The notes: generated from the sequence alone by a model not told the origin. Numbered from the stretch's first letter, positions 32,885-40,646 are shown. The stretch: 40,914 nt of DNA from Azonexus sp. (GCA_030691385.1 JAUYEI010000053.1:1-40914); one strand, 5' to 3'. Program-made: numbers and translations.

Positions 32885-33196
32885 TCACGGTGGAGGTTGA
32901 GCGGACAGGCCGATCTGGGTGGCAGGGGTGGCGTGTTCAAGCCGGTAAAGCCAAGCCAGAAGTTCAGCTACCGCCATGTATAACTGGGGTGGGATGCGCT
33001 CGTCAATATCCACCTGGGTTAGCAGCGCCACAAGCTCCGGCGATTCATGGACATAAATGCCGTGTTCCCTGGCGCGGGCAATGATCTGTTCGGCAATCAG
33101 CCCCTTGCCTTTGGCAACGACACGCGGCGCAGCATCGGTCTGGCTGTAGGCCAGAGCGACCGCCTCGCGGGCAGCGTCATTCCCTGGCTTGGCCAT
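32885..33196 (-). CDS. Stand-alone FlhB C-terminal domain protein (FlhX/FhlB)
   Basis: 103 residues corresponding to only the cytoplasmic C-terminal part of FlhB: AAPRVVAKGKGLIAEQIIARAREHGIYVHESPELVALLTQVDIDERIPPQLYMAVAELLAWLYRLE. It lacks the membrane domain and the NPTH self-cleavage site (the equivalent region reads REAVALAYSQ). Such paralogues can replace the cleaved FlhB C-terminus in other species. It overlaps the second FliK-like gene by 20 bases, so the two probably act together. Confidence 0.9.
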   Translation of the reverse strand: MAKPGNDAAREAVALAYSQTDAAPRVVAKGKGLIAEQIIARAREHGIYVHESPELVALLTQVDIDERIPPQLYMAVAELLAWLYRLEHATPATQIGLSAQPPP

Positions 33197-34415
33197 GATC
33201 GATGTGCAGTTGGGTAAGGGTTAGTCCTGCTGCCGCCAATTGCTCGCGCAGCGGCTGAGTGCTGTTGCGCAGATTCGTCTCGCTGGCCGGGTTTTCCGCT
33301 CTGACTGAAACGGCCAGTGCGCCGCCAGCACCCAGTCGCAGTGTGACATCGATGCCACCCAGTGCGGGCAGGTCGAGTTTGAGGCGGGTCTGCCACTGGT
33401 TTGGCTGTTCGCCATCGGGCGAGGGCTGTGATTCGGGGTCGCCGGATATTTCCCACCACATCGGTTGTCCTGGCCAGACCTGCCCTTGCCAGACAAAACT
33501 CTGGGTCGCCAGGCCGTTGAGCTGCTGCTGAACCAGCGGAACCAATTCGCGGGGTACCGGATTTTCGTTTGGGGCGGCCACCGTGCTTGTTGAAACAGCA
33601 GTTTGTGGCGCGGGGGGCGTTGTAGCGGCGCTCCGATCCAGTGGGCCTTGTTTCAATATTTCGTCAAATTTCCGGTTGACCGTGGGATCAATGCTGGCGG
33701 CGGAGGTATTCGGCAACGTCTCCTGAGCCCTACCTGTGGCCAGGCTGTTGCCAGAGGTGAAATTTGAACTGCGATTGATGAATTCGGGGGCGCTCGCCGG
33801 TGTGGTGGAGAGCTTCCCCTGCGGCTCCTGCAGCAGTGTAGCTGTCGGCAATTGGCCGCTCACCCAGCGCGCCTGGTGCGCCTCGTAAAACATGCCACTT
33901 TGCGTGAGTGCCTGCTTCAATACGGGCGCCAGATCGACTGCTGTTTTGGGCATGGTTTCGACCAGGGGCTGGCTGCGATTCAAGGTGGCCGGTGCCGCCT
34001 GTTTTCCCTCGCCCTCCAGCGGTGTCAGCAGATTGCCGATGACCTTGCCGGCCGTACTCAGGGAGGTGCTGACCGATTCGGGCGGACTTGCGTCACCCTT
34101 GCCCGATGTGCGGTTAGCCACGAAGGCGAGGATAAGCTTGCCATCGCTCTCGGTGACCTCGAGTTCGAGGGTGTCGCCGGGTTTTGCTGAAAAGGGGAGC
34201 GCCAGTGCGATGTCGCGTTGAGCAACGACGGCGCGGTAGGTACCGTTCGGTAGCAGCGCCTGAATTTCGGCCAGGATGCGCTGGCCGGGAACCGCGTTGC
34301 TGAGAGCATCAGCGACACGTTGTGCCGCAGGTACGGGGGCGGTTTGCTGGTTCTGTAGCGCGTTTGTGTCTGGGATTGCCAGCCGCAAACTGCTGGCAAC
34401 GTCGGGCGGAATCAT
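33177..34415 (-). CDS. Second FliK-like flagellar hook-length control protein
   Basis: 412 residues. Low-complexity, Pro/Ala/Thr-rich N-terminal and central parts, with a C-terminal FliK-type domain (about 320-405: LKLDLPALGGIDVTLRLGAGGALAVSVRAENPASETNLRNSTQPLREQLAAAGLTLTQLHID). The order FliK-like then FlhX is a recurring pair in proteobacteria. Residues about 244-256 (TVNRKFDEILKQ) in the disordered centre are encoded by repeat copy 7. Whether it sets hook length or another export switch is unknown. Confidence 0.82.
   Translation of the reverse strand: MIPPDVASSLRLAIPDTNALQNQQTAPVPAAQRVADALSNAVPGQRILAEIQALLPNGTYRAVVAQRDIALALPFSAKPGDTLELEVTESDGKLILAFVANRTSGKGDASPPESVSTSLSTAGKVIGNLLTPLEGEGKQAAPATLNRSQPLVETMPKTAVDLAPVLKQALTQSGMFYEAHQARWVSGQLPTATLLQEPQGKLSTTPASAPEFINRSSNFTSGNSLATGRAQETLPNTSAASIDPTVNRKFDEILKQGPLDRSAATTPPAPQTAVSTSTVAAPNENPVPRELVPLVQQQLNGLATQSFVWQGQVWPGQPMWWEISGDPESQPSPDGEQPNQWQTRLKLDLPALGGIDVTLRLGAGGALAVSVRAENPASETNLRNSTQPLREQLAAAGLTLTQLHIDHGQARE
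33649..33683 (-). repeat. Dispersed 35-bp repeat, copy 7 (in second fliK-like gene)
   Basis: On the minus strand it begins ACGGTCAACCGGAAATTT and ends CGAAATATTGAAACA. Sense orientation, encoding T-V-N-R-K-F in a low-complexity region. Confidence 0.85.
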
Positions 34416-34424
34416 CCGAAACGA

Positions 34425-34694
34425 TTATTGCGACGGAGCAAGGCGGGCCAATAGCTTTGCCACATCCTCGCGCCAAGGGGTTACATACTCCAGAATCTCC
34501 CGGTCGATGCTCTGGATTTCCCGGAAAGTTGGCGCCATGGCGGCAAGCTCGGCCGGATTTCCGGGGCTCATTCCCGCGATCAGCGTGGCGCGTTGCGCCT
34601 GGGCCTTGGCGAGCGACTCCCACTCCTGCTGTTTGGCCAGTTCAAGCATTTGCCGGGAAAGTTCCAGCAAGGTCATGTGGCTAGCCGTGGTCAT
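34425..34694 (-). CDS. fliT: Flagellar protein FliT-like chaperone
   Basis: 89 residues, all helical (LLELSRQMLELAKQQEWESLAKAQAQRATLIAGM...). FliT is the export chaperone of the filament cap FliD. The family is weakly conserved; the assignment rests on size, helical content, the W-x-x-L/AxAxxQR motif and its place right after fliD and fliS. Confidence 0.8.
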   Translation of the reverse strand: MTTASHMTLLELSRQMLELAKQQEWESLAKAQAQRATLIAGMSPGNPAELAAMAPTFREIQSIDREILEYVTPWREDVAKLLARLAPSQ

Positions 34695-34697
34695 CAG

Positions 34698-35105
34698 TTA
34701 TGCGGCAGCCTGTTCGCCGGGCGTAATTTGCGCCCAGGCTTCGCGCAGGCTGCCCAACAACTCGGAAACCTCGTCGAGTGCAGCAACGCTGTTTTTCAGA
34801 TTGGCGAAAAGCAGGCGTTGCGCCATGTATTCATACAAGGCTGCCAGGCGCTCAGCCAACGCGCCACCGGCTTCCAGATCGAGGCTGGCACCCAGGCCGT
34901 TGGTAATCAGATCGATGGCCTTGGAAATAGCCGCCCCTTTTTCTGGAATCTGGCCGTTCTGCATTTGAATGCGAGCCAATGAAATGGCCACCATGGCGCC
35001 ATCGAACAGCATCAGTACCAGACGGTGCGGATCTGCAGTCTCGACTGCAGCATCGACGCTGACCTTGGCATAACTCTCTGCGGGGCTACGCATCATCCCA
35101 AACAT
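34698..35105 (-). CDS. fliS: Flagellin export chaperone FliS
   Basis: 135 residues, four-helix bundle. Conserved motif: SPHRLVLMLFDGAM-type segment (here ETADPHRLVLMLFDGAMVAISLA), YEYMAQRLLFANLKN and VSELLGSLREAWAQI. It binds the C-terminus of FliC and prevents premature polymerisation. Good ribosome site (AAGGAAAA) before the ATG; 12 bases after fliD. Confidence 0.95.
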   Translation of the reverse strand: MFGMMRSPAESYAKVSVDAAVETADPHRLVLMLFDGAMVAISLARIQMQNGQIPEKGAAISKAIDLITNGLGASLDLEAGGALAERLAALYEYMAQRLLFANLKNSVAALDEVSELLGSLREAWAQITPGEQAAA

Positions 35106-35117
35106 TATTATTTTCCT

Positions 35118-36566
35118 TTAACTTGAGGCTGCGCCAGGCAGGTTGGCCAGCTGCTGCGAGAGGTAGGAGCTAGTCTTGTTCATGCTGGCTATCAACGTAT
35201 CCAATGCCGAGAACTGCTTGCGATAGCGTGCCTCGACTTGGTTCAGGCGATCGAGCAGGGCCGTCTGCCGCTTGCCGAGATCCTTGATCAGTCGGTTGGC
35301 GCTATCAGTCGCTGCCGTAATGTTGCCGGAAGTGCCGACCAGGCCTTCCAGGCCTTCCTTGAAACGCGTTCCCACTGTTGATACCAGGCTGGTCACACCG
35401 GCATAATCAGCGGCAATGGCTGCATTCAGTTTTGTCGTGTCTAGCTTGAGAGTCCCATCGGTTTGCAGTGAAATCCCGATGTTGGAGAGCGTCTGGTACG
35501 CAGAGCTTCCGCCGGCAGTCGTTTGCAACAGCGATCTAACCTGGCTCTGGGCACCGCGCAGCGTGCTATCGCCCTGGAGCGCCCCCGCCCTTTTGGTGCC
35601 GGCGTCGTAATAACCAAGATCCTTCATGGACTTGGCGCCGTCGTTATAAGCCTTGACGAAGCTGTTGACCGCAGCAGTCAGCGAAGTCGTGCTGTCCTTG
35701 GTGACAGTCAGGTTTGTCGGGGTGCCAACATTGGTCTTGCTCAGTGTCAGGGTTACCCCATCGAGCACACCGCTAACCGTATTGGTGCTGCTCGTGGCAG
35801 CGATGCCATTCAGTTTGAAGGCGGCATTCGAGGCGGCCTGCCCACCATTGGCCGTCGCTTGGGAAAGCGTGCCGGAGCCGGCGCCCGATGGGTCGAAATC
35901 AAGCCCGCCAATGCCGGACAGTTTCATGACATTTTCGGTGCCTGTCTTGGCGCTGGAAAGTACCAGTTGTTTGCCATTCGTGCCGTTCACAATCGTGGCA
36001 CTGACCCGGCCATCAGTCGCTGCAGTATTGATGGCGTCGCGCACATTTTCCAGCGTTGCGCCGGCGGCGACGGTGACATTCAACTCGCGCGCCGTGTCAG
36101 CGGCAAAAGCCAGGGCCGGGCTGGTGCCAGTCAGTGCGCCAAGCTCGATTTTCAGCGTGCCGCCGGCGGCCAATCCAGCCGTCAGTGCTGCTGTGCCGGC
36201 AAGGTTGGTCGAATCGGGACTAGTCAGGCGGTGAGTGCTTGCCAAGGCGCTGACTTCAAGGCTATAGACGCCCGCTACCGCACCTGTTGAAGCTGATGCC
36301 GAGGCAATCGTGGTATCGGCTAGCGTGGCTGAAAAGCTCGCGTACTTGTTCAGCGCCGTCTGGCCGGTGGCCGGTATAAAGCCTTGAGCGGCTGTTTGCA
36401 GTGACGACAAGGCGCCCTTGAGCGAACCCAGCGCCGAGATTCGGGCCTGATAGGAGGCTTCCTTGGTTTGCAGTGCGAGCAAGGGTTGTTGCTCAGCCTG
36501 CATCAGACTGGTGAGCAGGCTGTTGAGGTCCAGCCCTGACCCTACACCGAGAGAAGAAACGGCCAT
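35118..36566 (-). CDS. fliD: Flagellar filament cap protein FliD
   Basis: 482 residues. Caps the filament and guides flagellin folding. N-terminal FliD domain (VSSLGVGSGLDLNSLLTSLMQAEQQPLLALQTKEASYQARISALGSLKGALSSLQTA), a variable Ala/Gly/Thr-rich middle, and a C-terminal helical domain (about 405-482, LIKDLGKRQTALLDRLNQVEARYRKQFSALDTLIASMNKTSSYLSQQL). Both ends needed for export and assembly are intact. Confidence 0.96.
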   Translation of the reverse strand: MAVSSLGVGSGLDLNSLLTSLMQAEQQPLLALQTKEASYQARISALGSLKGALSSLQTAAQGFIPATGQTALNKYASFSATLADTTIASASASTGAVAGVYSLEVSALASTHRLTSPDSTNLAGTAALTAGLAAGGTLKIELGALTGTSPALAFAADTARELNVTVAAGATLENVRDAINTAATDGRVSATIVNGTNGKQLVLSSAKTGTENVMKLSGIGGLDFDPSGAGSGTLSQATANGGQAASNAAFKLNGIAATSSTNTVSGVLDGVTLTLSKTNVGTPTNLTVTKDSTTSLTAAVNSFVKAYNDGAKSMKDLGYYDAGTKRAGALQGDSTLRGAQSQVRSLLQTTAGGSSAYQTLSNIGISLQTDGTLKLDTTKLNAAIAADYAGVTSLVSTVGTRFKEGLEGLVGTSGNITAATDSANRLIKDLGKRQTALLDRLNQVEARYRKQFSALDTLIASMNKTSSYLSQQLANLPGAASS

Positions 36567-36598
36567 GGTGGGCCTCCACGTTTAACGTTGGCGCCAGT

Positions 36599-36988
36599 TT
36601 ACGCCTTTTGCTGAACCAGCAAGCCCTTCATCTTGTCGATGGCCTTGGCGATCGACAGCATTTCTTCGGACGGAAACTGGCGGATGACGTCCTTGGTGGC
36701 CAGGTCGATCACCTTGACGATGGTCTTGCCGGTATCGTCGTCGAGATTGAACTGGATCGAATTGTTGATCGGCTTCAGGAAATCATTGACCTGCTTGACT
36801 GCCTCTTCAAGCTCTTGGCGGGAGGCTTGGGCCTTTTGTGTCTGGCTGGGCGCCTGTTCGGTCTGGACGCTGGACGTGCTGCTGGCCTGCGCTGCGCGCG
36901 CCTGGCGAACCTCGACGGCCGGTGCTTCGGCGGCGACGGGGCGAGGGGTGGCACCGGGCAAGCTGTTGTTGATGGACGAGATGTTCAT
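36599..36988 (-). CDS. flaG: Flagellar protein FlaG
   Basis: 129 residues; ATG at 36988 behind GGAG (the open frame begins earlier at 37036 but that part is not family-like). The disordered Gln/Ala-rich N-terminal half is followed by the conserved FlaG domain (about 65-128: LEEAVKQVNDFLKPINNSIQFNLDDDTGKTIVKVIDLATKDVIRQFPSEEMLSIAKAIDKMKGLLV). It influences filament length; role not well defined. Between fliC and fliD as usual for polar flagella. Confidence 0.92.
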   Translation of the reverse strand: MNISSINNSLPGATPRPVAAEAPAVEVRQARAAQASSTSSVQTEQAPSQTQKAQASRQELEEAVKQVNDFLKPINNSIQFNLDDDTGKTIVKVIDLATKDVIRQFPSEEMLSIAKAIDKMKGLLVQQKA

Positions 36989-37037
36989 TGCCAACTCCTT
37001 GATTAACGGGCGAAGGGCGCGGGGCGTTGCCGCCACC

Positions 37038-37063
37038 GCGCCCGGTTCGTTGCAGCCGGGCGC
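37038..37063. terminator. Stem-loop between fliC and flaG
   Basis: GCGCCCGG at 37038-37045 pairs with CCGGGCGC at 37056-37063 across a 10-base loop, starting 22 bases after the fliC stop on the minus strand. Such a stem can end most fliC transcripts and let some read into flaG. No T-run follows, so the type of stop is uncertain. Confidence 0.5.
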
Positions 37064-37084
37064 CTGGCCTGGCTAGCCTCAGGA

Positions 37085-38560
37085 TTAGCCGCGCAGCAGG
37101 GTCAGCACATTCTGCGGCAGGGCATTGGCCTGGGCCAGCATGGCGGTACCAGCCTGTTGCAGGATCTGCGCACGGGTCAGGTTGGCCGTTTCAGCTGCGA
37201 AATCGGCATCCTGGATCCGGCTACGGGAAGCAGATATATTTTCAGAAGAGGTTTGCAGATTGGTAATAACTGACGCAAAACGGTTTTGGTAAGCACCAAG
37301 GTCTGCTCTTCCACCAGATATTTGTTGAAGCGCATTATCAATAACAGCAAGTGCGCTTTGAGCATTTGCTGCGGTTGCGAGTGATGCGCTGCCTACAGAA
37401 GAGAAAGCGCTCGTTGCTGTCGCGCTTGCAAATGCGTCTGTGTTTGCGCCGGCCGCGGTGATAGCTCCTTTGCTGCTGGTGATATCGACCTTACCAATAA
37501 TCCTGGTGGAATCAGTTGCAGCTGCACCTGTTAGCGTTACAGCGGCCAGGTTTTGGCCCGCCAAACTGACTGTTTTGGTTGCGCCGTCATTATTGAAATC
37601 TAGGATTTCAATATTTCTACCATCGGTAGTGCTCAGGGTCAGGCTTGATTTGTTGGTTGGGTCGGCAAAGGAAGCGGATACGCCCGTTGTTCCTGCAACA
37701 CCATTGATTGAAGCAACTAGCGCTGATAGATCGCCGGTGCTTGCTACGGCGGCAGTGATGGCTGAACCGTTAAGCGTCATAGTGACTGTGCCAGCTGAGC
37801 CCAAGGCAGAAAGTGTTGCTGAGTTTGATGCCACAGCACTCAATCCAACAGTTGTACCTGCTGCATTGACAGCTGCAGCGATTTCTTTGGCGCTAGCTCC
37901 TGCGGCATAACCAATTGCTGCTGTCGTTCCGCCTTGGGCCGTGGTCAACGTTAAGGCGGCCTCTACGGTGGTCGATGCACCTGTCAGATCGGCTGCTGCA
38001 GCATTTGCTTTGCCCATCACGGTGCCTGCAGTTGACAAAACATTGCTACCGATTGCTGAGGCTTGTGCGTTGACGATGGAGCTTATGTTGATTGTCTGAT
38101 TTGCGTTTGCACCTACTTGGAATGCTTGATCGGAAAAAGAGCCGTCCAATAGATTGAGACCATTAAATTGAGTTTGCGAAGCGACCCGATTTATTTCACT
38201 GATGAGCTGCTGCGCTTCCGAATTAAGGGCGGCGCGATCACTGGAGCTGTTAGTAGAGTTTGCAGACTGGATCGCCAACTCACGCATCCGTTGAAGGTTG
38301 TCGCCTACTGAATTTAGAGCGCCCTCGGCCGTTTGGGCCAGCGAAATACCGTCGCTGGCATTGCGCGCTGCTTGGTTCAATCCACGGATCTGGGATGTCA
38401 TTCGATCCGAAATAGCGAAGCCAGCAGCATCGTCCTTGGCGCTATTGATGCGCAGACCGGTCGAGAGGCGTTGCAGCGAGGTCGCCAGTGAACTTTGCGA
38501 AGTATTCAGGTTGCGTTGCGCATTCAGCGACGAGATGTTGGTGTTGATGTTTTGTGCCAT
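37085..38560 (-). CDS. fliC: Flagellin FliC
   Basis: 491 residues. Filament subunit. The N-terminal D0/D1 domain (MAQNINTNISSLNAQRNLNTS, LSTGLRINSAKDDAAGFAISDRM, ELAIQSANSTNS) and the C-terminal D1/D0 domain (SRIQDADFAAETANLTRAQILQQAGTAMLAQANALPQNVLTLLRG) are complete; the middle about 180-400 is a variable surface domain rich in Ala, Thr and Ser. Ribosome site AAGGAG. Bases about 37210-38330 look richer in A+T than both gene ends. Expressed from a sigma-28 promoter at 38659-38685. Confidence 0.97.
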   Translation of the reverse strand: MAQNINTNISSLNAQRNLNTSQSSLATSLQRLSTGLRINSAKDDAAGFAISDRMTSQIRGLNQAARNASDGISLAQTAEGALNSVGDNLQRMRELAIQSANSTNSSSDRAALNSEAQQLISEINRVASQTQFNGLNLLDGSFSDQAFQVGANANQTINISSIVNAQASAIGSNVLSTAGTVMGKANAAAADLTGASTTVEAALTLTTAQGGTTAAIGYAAGASAKEIAAAVNAAGTTVGLSAVASNSATLSALGSAGTVTMTLNGSAITAAVASTGDLSALVASINGVAGTTGVSASFADPTNKSSLTLSTTDGRNIEILDFNNDGATKTVSLAGQNLAAVTLTGAAATDSTRIIGKVDITSSKGAITAAGANTDAFASATATSAFSSVGSASLATAANAQSALAVIDNALQQISGGRADLGAYQNRFASVITNLQTSSENISASRSRIQDADFAAETANLTRAQILQQAGTAMLAQANALPQNVLTLLRG

Positions 38561-38658
38561 TTTGAATCTCCTTGGATCAGTTGATCTGTTGGCTCGCGCT
38601 GGGCGCTGGCCGCTTTGAGTCAGGGAGGAGCAATCAATTTGCTCTACCGTTGATTCAA

Positions 38659-38685
38659 TTTACGGAACTGACAGATAAAACTTTA
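38659..38685 (-). promoter_or_regulatory. Sigma-28 (FliA) promoter of fliC
   Basis: On the minus strand TAAAGTTT (38685-38678), 11 bases, then TCCGTAAA (38666-38659). This compares with the consensus TAAAGTTT-N11-GCCGATAA: the -35 is perfect and the -10 matches 5 of 8 including the CCG and AA. Distance to the fliC start (about 100 bases) implies a leader of about 90 bases. Confidence 0.75.
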
Positions 38686-38718
38686 GAGATATTTTTGGTG
38701 TTTTTTGCGGTTGACCGT
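38684..38718 (-). repeat. Dispersed 35-bp repeat, copy 8 (intergenic, by fliC promoter)
   Basis: On the minus strand it begins ACGGTCAACCGCAAAAA and continues ACACCAAAAATATC. It lies 20 bases downstream of the GGDEF gene stop and its last two bases overlap the -35 box of the fliC sigma-28 promoter. Confidence 0.75.
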
Positions 38719-38738
38719 GGCAGGCTGCCGATGGTGGG

Positions 38739-40511
38739 CTAGGCGGCTTCGTTGTCGGCGGTGACGACACGGTTCTTTCCGCTCTGCTTGGCTTTGTACA
38801 TTGCTTCATCGGCCCGTTTGATGACTGTCGTCTGCGTGTCGTCCAGCTTCATCTGGGTTATCCCCGCGCTAAACGTAATCAACACCTTCTCATTGCCATG
38901 CAGGAAGAACTTCCTGGTCAGTTCGCGCTGGAGGCGGGTGAGGGCTCTTGTTGCGTCATTCAATGGTGTATCCGGTAGGAGGATGATGAACTCCTCGCCG
39001 CCATAGCGGGCGATGGTGTCTTGCGGGCGGAGGGTTTCGCGGCAGATGGTGGCGAGGTGGATGAGTGCTTCGTCGCCGGTGTCGTGACCCATCGAGTCGT
39101 TCAGTTTCTTGAAGTTGTCGATGTCGATCAGCGCGACGCACAGCGAGGTTTCGTGGCGTGCTGCGCGTGAGGCTTCCTTGGTGAAGATTTCCTCCAGGCC
39201 GCGGCGGTTGAGGACGCCGGTGAGTTGGTCGTGACGGACGAGGTCGCTGGTGGTTTCGAGTTCGCGTTCCAGTTCCTGAATTCGTGCTTCCGATTCCTGA
39301 ACTTTTTTCTGTGTCGACCGCAACTCGTCGCGTGAGCGTTGGGCGTTGATCTGGATGGTCCGCGTTTCGCGCATGACTTCACCGAGCACGTTTTCCAGTT
39401 CGGAGTTGTCGGTGGCGGCACTGATTTTCCCGGCGCAGCTTTCGATCTTGTCGTGATAGTCGGACGTCGCTTCGGCGAAGTCGGCCAGATGGTCGACGAA
39501 ACCGGCCAGCATGTGCTTGATGGCTTCTCTGGCTTCCGACAGGCTGGCCTTAAGCTGGCTTTGTTTGTAAAGAACCTCCTTGAGCCGGCGTTCGGCATCG
39601 TCGAGGGCGCGCTGCGAAAGCGGCTTGTCGATGATTTCCCGGACGACGTCGATTTGCCCATGCAGCCAGTGGTCATCGAGGACCAGGTCGGTGATGTTGC
39701 CAACCAGCAGGCGGAGCAGGCCAAGGAGGCTGTGGCGGAGTTCTGCCTGATCTTCGGCCAGTAGTTCCAGTTTGAAGGCAAAGCGCTTCAGGCGGGTGAG
39801 GAATTCCTGCAGTTGGGCCGGGCTGCTGGCGGTACGGATGTCTTTAGCCAGCACTTTGGCATCGGCCGATAGCTGCGGGCTTTCGACTAGCTGGGTGGCC
39901 ATCGCCGCTTCGAGCGTAAAGGCAAACAATTCGCGCAGTTCGGGCAGTAGATCGGCGGTGGTTACGGTCAACCCGAAATTTGGGCCAATTTCGACATTGC
40001 CGGCTTCGGCGGGATTGACCGCCTCCGCCTCCTTGCCTTGTCCCCACGAGCGCAAGAGGCTCTGCAAGCGGGTGAACAGCGTATCGGGATTGGCAGCGTT
40101 GCTCGTCAATACGTGTTCGAGCGACTCACGCTTGCGGGCGGCGGTCAGCCCCGGGTGTTTGGCGTCCCACAGGCGCAGCAGATCGGCTATCAATTCTGAC
40201 CAGGCCAGTTTTTGTGATTCGGCCAGGGCGGCGACGAAATCGCTCAGGTGCTTCTTGTAGTCATCCCAATTGGCTGCCTTGACGGCCTCTTCCAGTTGCC
40301 GGGCCAGGCGTAGCTGGTCGGGCGAGGCCTTGGGCAGGGCTGCGGCGAGTGAGCGCAACTGCACTTCCGGAAACGAAGCGCCTGCCGGTTTGGTCCCGGC
40401 AGTCTCGTGATAGAGCGTCTGGTAATTGTCCGGCGATGGTGGGATGCGACGGACGGCCAGTAGGCGCAGGGTTTCCCGGGCGATCTCGAAGGGGTTGGTG
40501 AGTGTGCTCAT
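38739..40511 (-). CDS. Diguanylate cyclase (GGDEF protein)
   Basis: 590 residues, cytosolic. About 1-410 form a helical N-terminal region without a recognised sensor domain, ending in a coiled coil (about 380-420, with SQLKASLSEAREAIKH... and ESEARIQELERELETTSD). The GGDEF domain (about 425-580) has the active-site GGEEF at 504-508 and an intact product-inhibition site RPQD at 495-498, so it should make c-di-GMP and be feedback-limited. It sits beside fliC and near the PilZ effector YcgR. Residues about 172-183 (IGPNFGLTVTTA) overlap antisense repeat copy 9. Confidence 0.92.
   Translation of the reverse strand: MSTLTNPFEIARETLRLLAVRRIPPSPDNYQTLYHETAGTKPAGASFPEVQLRSLAAALPKASPDQLRLARQLEEAVKAANWDDYKKHLSDFVAALAESQKLAWSELIADLLRLWDAKHPGLTAARKRESLEHVLTSNAANPDTLFTRLQSLLRSWGQGKEAEAVNPAEAGNVEIGPNFGLTVTTADLLPELRELFAFTLEAAMATQLVESPQLSADAKVLAKDIRTASSPAQLQEFLTRLKRFAFKLELLAEDQAELRHSLLGLLRLLVGNITDLVLDDHWLHGQIDVVREIIDKPLSQRALDDAERRLKEVLYKQSQLKASLSEAREAIKHMLAGFVDHLADFAEATSDYHDKIESCAGKISAATDNSELENVLGEVMRETRTIQINAQRSRDELRSTQKKVQESEARIQELERELETTSDLVRHDQLTGVLNRRGLEEIFTKEASRAARHETSLCVALIDIDNFKKLNDSMGHDTGDEALIHLATICRETLRPQDTIARYGGEEFIILLPDTPLNDATRALTRLQRELTRKFFLHGNEKVLITFSAGITQMKLDDTQTTVIKRADEAMYKAKQSGKNRVVTADNEAA
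39964..39998 (+). repeat. Dispersed 35-bp repeat, copy 9 (antisense in GGDEF gene)
   Basis: Plus strand: begins ACGGTCAACCCGAAATTT and continues GGGCCAATTTCGACA. It contains the perfect inverted pair GAAATT / AATTTC around TGGGCC. The gene is read on the minus strand, where it encodes G-P-N-F-G-L-T-V in a linker of the helical N-terminal region. Confidence 0.75.
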
Positions 40512-40533
40512 GTCGAAATTTGAATGTTCAAGC

Positions 40534-40539
40534 TATAAT
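40534..40539 (+). promoter_or_regulatory. -10 box of the tRNA gene
   Basis: A perfect TATAAT lies 18 bases before the tRNA 5' end. The -35 position, inside the 5' end of the divergent GGDEF gene, has no good match. Confidence 0.6.
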
Positions 40540-40556
40540 CGCGCCCCATCACTTGG

Positions 40557-40630
40557 GCCCCCGTAGCATGAAGGTCGTGCAGTTGATTTGTAATCATCAG
40601 GTAGCGGTTCGATTCCGTTCGGGGGCACCA
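40557..40630 (+). tRNA. tRNA-Thr (anticodon TGT)
   Basis: 74 bases with encoded CCA. Acceptor stem GCCCCCG / CGGGGGC is perfect; anticodon loop TTTGTAA gives anticodon TGT (reads ACA/ACG threonine codons); T arm AGCGG-TTCGATT-CCGTT pairs with one G-T. The D arm is unusual: GCAT-GAAGGTC-GTGC has a short 7-base loop and no A at the position that normally pairs with T8. The anticodon stem has one T-T mismatch. Probably functional, but the D arm deserves a check. Confidence 0.88.
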
Positions 40631-40646
40631 GTAAAATCAAACAGTT

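Noticed and set aside
35660..35695. GCGGTCAACAGC (minus strand) in fliD
   Set aside because: Encodes the conserved AAVNSFVKAYN of FliD and lacks the CCGG and A/T parts.
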